NCBI GenBank assembly: GCA_022539475.1
Contig: VCMS01000033.1
Location: forward strand, 186,001 to 250,000
Direction: 5' to 3'
DNA length: 64,000 bases
Source: Gracilaria domingensis
Lineage: Eukaryota; Rhodophyta; Florideophyceae; Gracilariales; Gracilariaceae
A program made the position numbers and the translations under genes. Below, one piece after another: positions 63,640 through 64,000 of this stretch (positions are counted from its first letter, which is position 1; every line of letters begins with the position of its first letter). Under the pieces are notes generated by a model that was not told the DNA's origin, ran no database searches, and worked only from the letters and a program-made list of their open reading frames with translations.

Positions 63640-64000
63640 ATGGCTGTTGAGCTTCCGCCCTTCTCTCCGGTACCCGTACGAGACGTTCCCGACGCTCCGT
63701 CATTCATCGCCCTGCCACAAGTCTCTGCCCAGTCCAGCAGCCGGCAGTCGGACCTCTCTGCGTCCCCCAGCTCTGCCCACTCTGCGGAGCATGACTTTCC
63801 TGACGAGGAACACTTTCGACTCTACCCGCGCTTACGACCTCATCTATACCATAATCGCCGGTCTAGCAGCCCGGAAAACGTGTTGGTGCTGGTGCACAAT
63901 GCTGCCAAGCGGGAGATTGCAGATTTATTGCTCGTCATTCTTCCGGCCATTGAGCACCACGCCACTTTGACTGACTTTTCATGCAGAATCAAAGACGCCC
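63640..64000 (+). CDS. Uncharacterised protein, N-terminal 120 aa (continues beyond window)
   Basis: The ATG at 63640 (tcacccATGg) opens a frame to the window end. Residues 1-60 are Pro/Ser-rich and disordered. The sequence then becomes ordered: YPRLRPHLYHNRRSSSPENV followed by LVLVHNAAKREIADLLLVIL and PAIEHHATLTDFS. The pattern of a His followed by K/R-x-E-I-x-D-L and then EHH is reminiscent of the first helix pair of hemerythrin-like (HHE) domains, but too little is present to decide. Codon composition and a long open frame support a real gene. Confidence 0.6.
   Translation, partial: MAVELPPFSPVPVRDVPDAPSFIALPQVSAQSSSRQSDLSASPSSAHSAEHDFPDEEHFRLYPRLRPHLYHNRRSSSPENVLVLVHNAAKREIADLLLVILPAIEHHATLTDFSCRIKDA

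Noticed and set aside
63074-63707. Frames of 150-190 codons on both strands near 63.1-63.7 kb
   Set aside because: CpG-rich divergent promoter; translations are Arg/Ala/Pro/Gly noise and mutually overlapping.

Overview
This is nuclear DNA of a eukaryote. Protein genes lie on both strands with their own promoters. At least three genes contain short GT-AG introns (67-99 bp), several products carry secretory or mitochondrial targeting peptides, and there are mitochondrial, ER and spliceosomal proteins plus Ty3/Gypsy, pogo and Harbinger transposons. Mostly single-exon genes, GC-rich intergenic CpG stretches and gene islands next to nested transposons fit a compact algal genome, most plausibly a red alga. 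That placement is inference; no rRNA or organelle marker is present.

Layout. Positions 1-19 kb are gene-dense: mitochondrial enoyl-CoA hydratase (-), small uncharacterised proteins, the RNase P/MRP subunit POP7 (+, one intron), a secreted FG-GAP/Cys-repeat protein (-), a UBTD-type protein (-, one intron), protein disulfide isomerase (-), a His-rich membrane protein with a frame break (+), a secreted Cys/Ser-rich protein (-) and the persulfide dioxygenase ETHE1 (+). A ~0.6 kb diverged tandem duplication without recognisable coding content lies at 13.7-14.9 kb. From 19.39 to 34.13 kb is a pogo-like (Tc1/mariner) DNA transposon whose transposase was split by a complete chromodomain Ty3/Gypsy element (20800-32713, minus strand, LTRs that read identical, TSD ATCGA). 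From 34 to 43 kb: a GNAT acetyltransferase, a Gfo/Idh/MocA oxidoreductase, HSP70 and a short U1-70K. From 43.33 to 54.94 kb is a PIF/Harbinger transposon (TSD TAA) split by a related, internally deleted Gypsy element (44772-52508, plus strand, TSD GGTCT) that lacks capsid, RT, RNase H and integrase. From 55 to 64 kb: the Rieske protein and a three-exon LSm10-like gene sharing a divergent promoter with a 59-bp near-perfect palindrome, ETF-alpha, an ABM-ABM-iron-alcohol-dehydrogenase fusion, a mitochondrial carrier and the start of one more gene.

How the genes relate. There are no operons. Loose themes are mitochondrial energy and sulfur metabolism (ECH, ETHE1, ETF-alpha, Rieske, carrier), RNA processing (POP7, U1-70K, LSm10-like) and secretory or chaperone functions (PDI, HSP70, secreted proteins). 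The most unusual structure is a dense series of tiny stem-loops in the long 3' noncoding regions of both Gypsy elements. Next come a shared -1 frameshift arrangement at gag-pol, and the fact that both elements sit inside transposase genes of other transposons.
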